Shown in pieces: positions 4,940 through 5,077 of a DNA stretch of 5,077 nt (positions within the stretch are counted from its first letter, which is position 1; each line of letters begins with the position of its first letter). The stretch comes from Bacillota bacterium. GTDB taxonomy: Bacteria; Bacillota; Clostridia; Lachnospirales; Anaerotignaceae. The position numbers and the translations under genes are program-made. The stretch is taken from assembly GCA_030526765.1 (NCBI GenBank), contig JAUNCB010000119.1:1-5077 (forward strand). The letters are read 5' to 3'. Below the pieces are notes generated by a model. The model saw nothing but the letters and a program-made list of their open reading frames with translations, searched no databases and was not told the origin of the DNA.

Positions 4940-5077
4940 ATGTCTGATTTTGAAAAAGACCTTTTAACTTTTGCCTCACCTGCCCTTCTCGGCAGAAAGC
5001 AGGCAAATCTGTTCTCCTTTTCCATCGACTGTCTGACAGACTATCGAAAGGAGATCGACCGATATAAAAAAGAACTG
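4940..5077 (+). CDS. DUF3793-like protein, N-terminal 46 codons only
   Basis: The frame starts at ATG 4940, 6 bases after AAGGAGG (4927-4933), and is open to the right edge (46 codons). The visible N-terminus contains FASPALLGRKQANLFSF (residues 11-27), resembling the SPTLAG-K-NLFS signature that I associate with DUF3793 proteins of Clostridia; a charged helix (DYRKEIDRYKKEL, 34-46) follows. Function of the family is unknown to me. It is preceded by a palindrome of the same type as that upstream of the DUF2325 gene, so the two are probably one regulon. The assignment rests on a short stretch; downstream sequence would settle it. Confidence 0.65.
   Translation, partial: MSDFEKDLLTFASPALLGRKQANLFSFSIDCLTDYRKEIDRYKKEL

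Overview
The window looks like chromosomal DNA from an anaerobic Firmicute of the class Clostridia, probably close to Lachnospiraceae. The reasons are strong AGGAGG-type ribosome binding sites, sigma-A-type promoters, moderate GC content, and a gene set typical of that group: a RelQ-type alarmone synthetase with a C-terminal extension, a flavoredoxin-like protein, a DUF2325 protein and a DUF3793-like protein. The taxonomic placement is an inference. There is no RNA gene, insertion sequence, CRISPR array or phage gene.

Layout. Positions 1-1159 (minus) hold the 5' part of an RsmF-like 16S rRNA m5C methyltransferase that runs off the left edge. A short divergent promoter region (about 1160-1316) separates it from a plus-strand flavin reductase-like gene (1317 to about 2001). 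That gene has lost its reading frame in its Lys-rich C-terminal tail: a plausible stop at 1999-2001 lies just before a hairpin, but in another frame. The hairpin (2003-2037) lies between this gene and a convergent three-gene minus-strand operon: relQ-type (p)ppGpp synthetase (4311-3520), metallophosphoesterase (3505-2816), and a membrane protein with a long acidic tail (2802-2044). Gaps in the operon are 14 and 13 bases, and each ribosome binding site abuts or overlaps the preceding stop codon. The first and last genes of the operon start with TTG.

The region 4312-4605 is a divergent control region. On the plus side it carries a near-consensus extended -10 promoter followed by a palindrome, GTTAGTTCCAACTAAC, ahead of a 93-residue DUF2325 protein. 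A second palindrome with the same architecture, GTTAGCCTTGGCTAAC, sits just before the ribosome binding site of the next gene, a DUF3793-like protein cut by the right edge. The matched palindromes suggest one regulator, plausibly a metal sensor of the DtxR/MntR type, acting on both genes. This pair of poorly characterised genes is the most interesting part of the window. The relQ side of the region has a 12-base direct repeat with a 21-base period.

Functionally, the left and middle parts are housekeeping (rRNA modification, flavin redox chemistry, stringent-response signalling). The right edge appears to begin a small regulated operon, possibly tied to iron or manganese.
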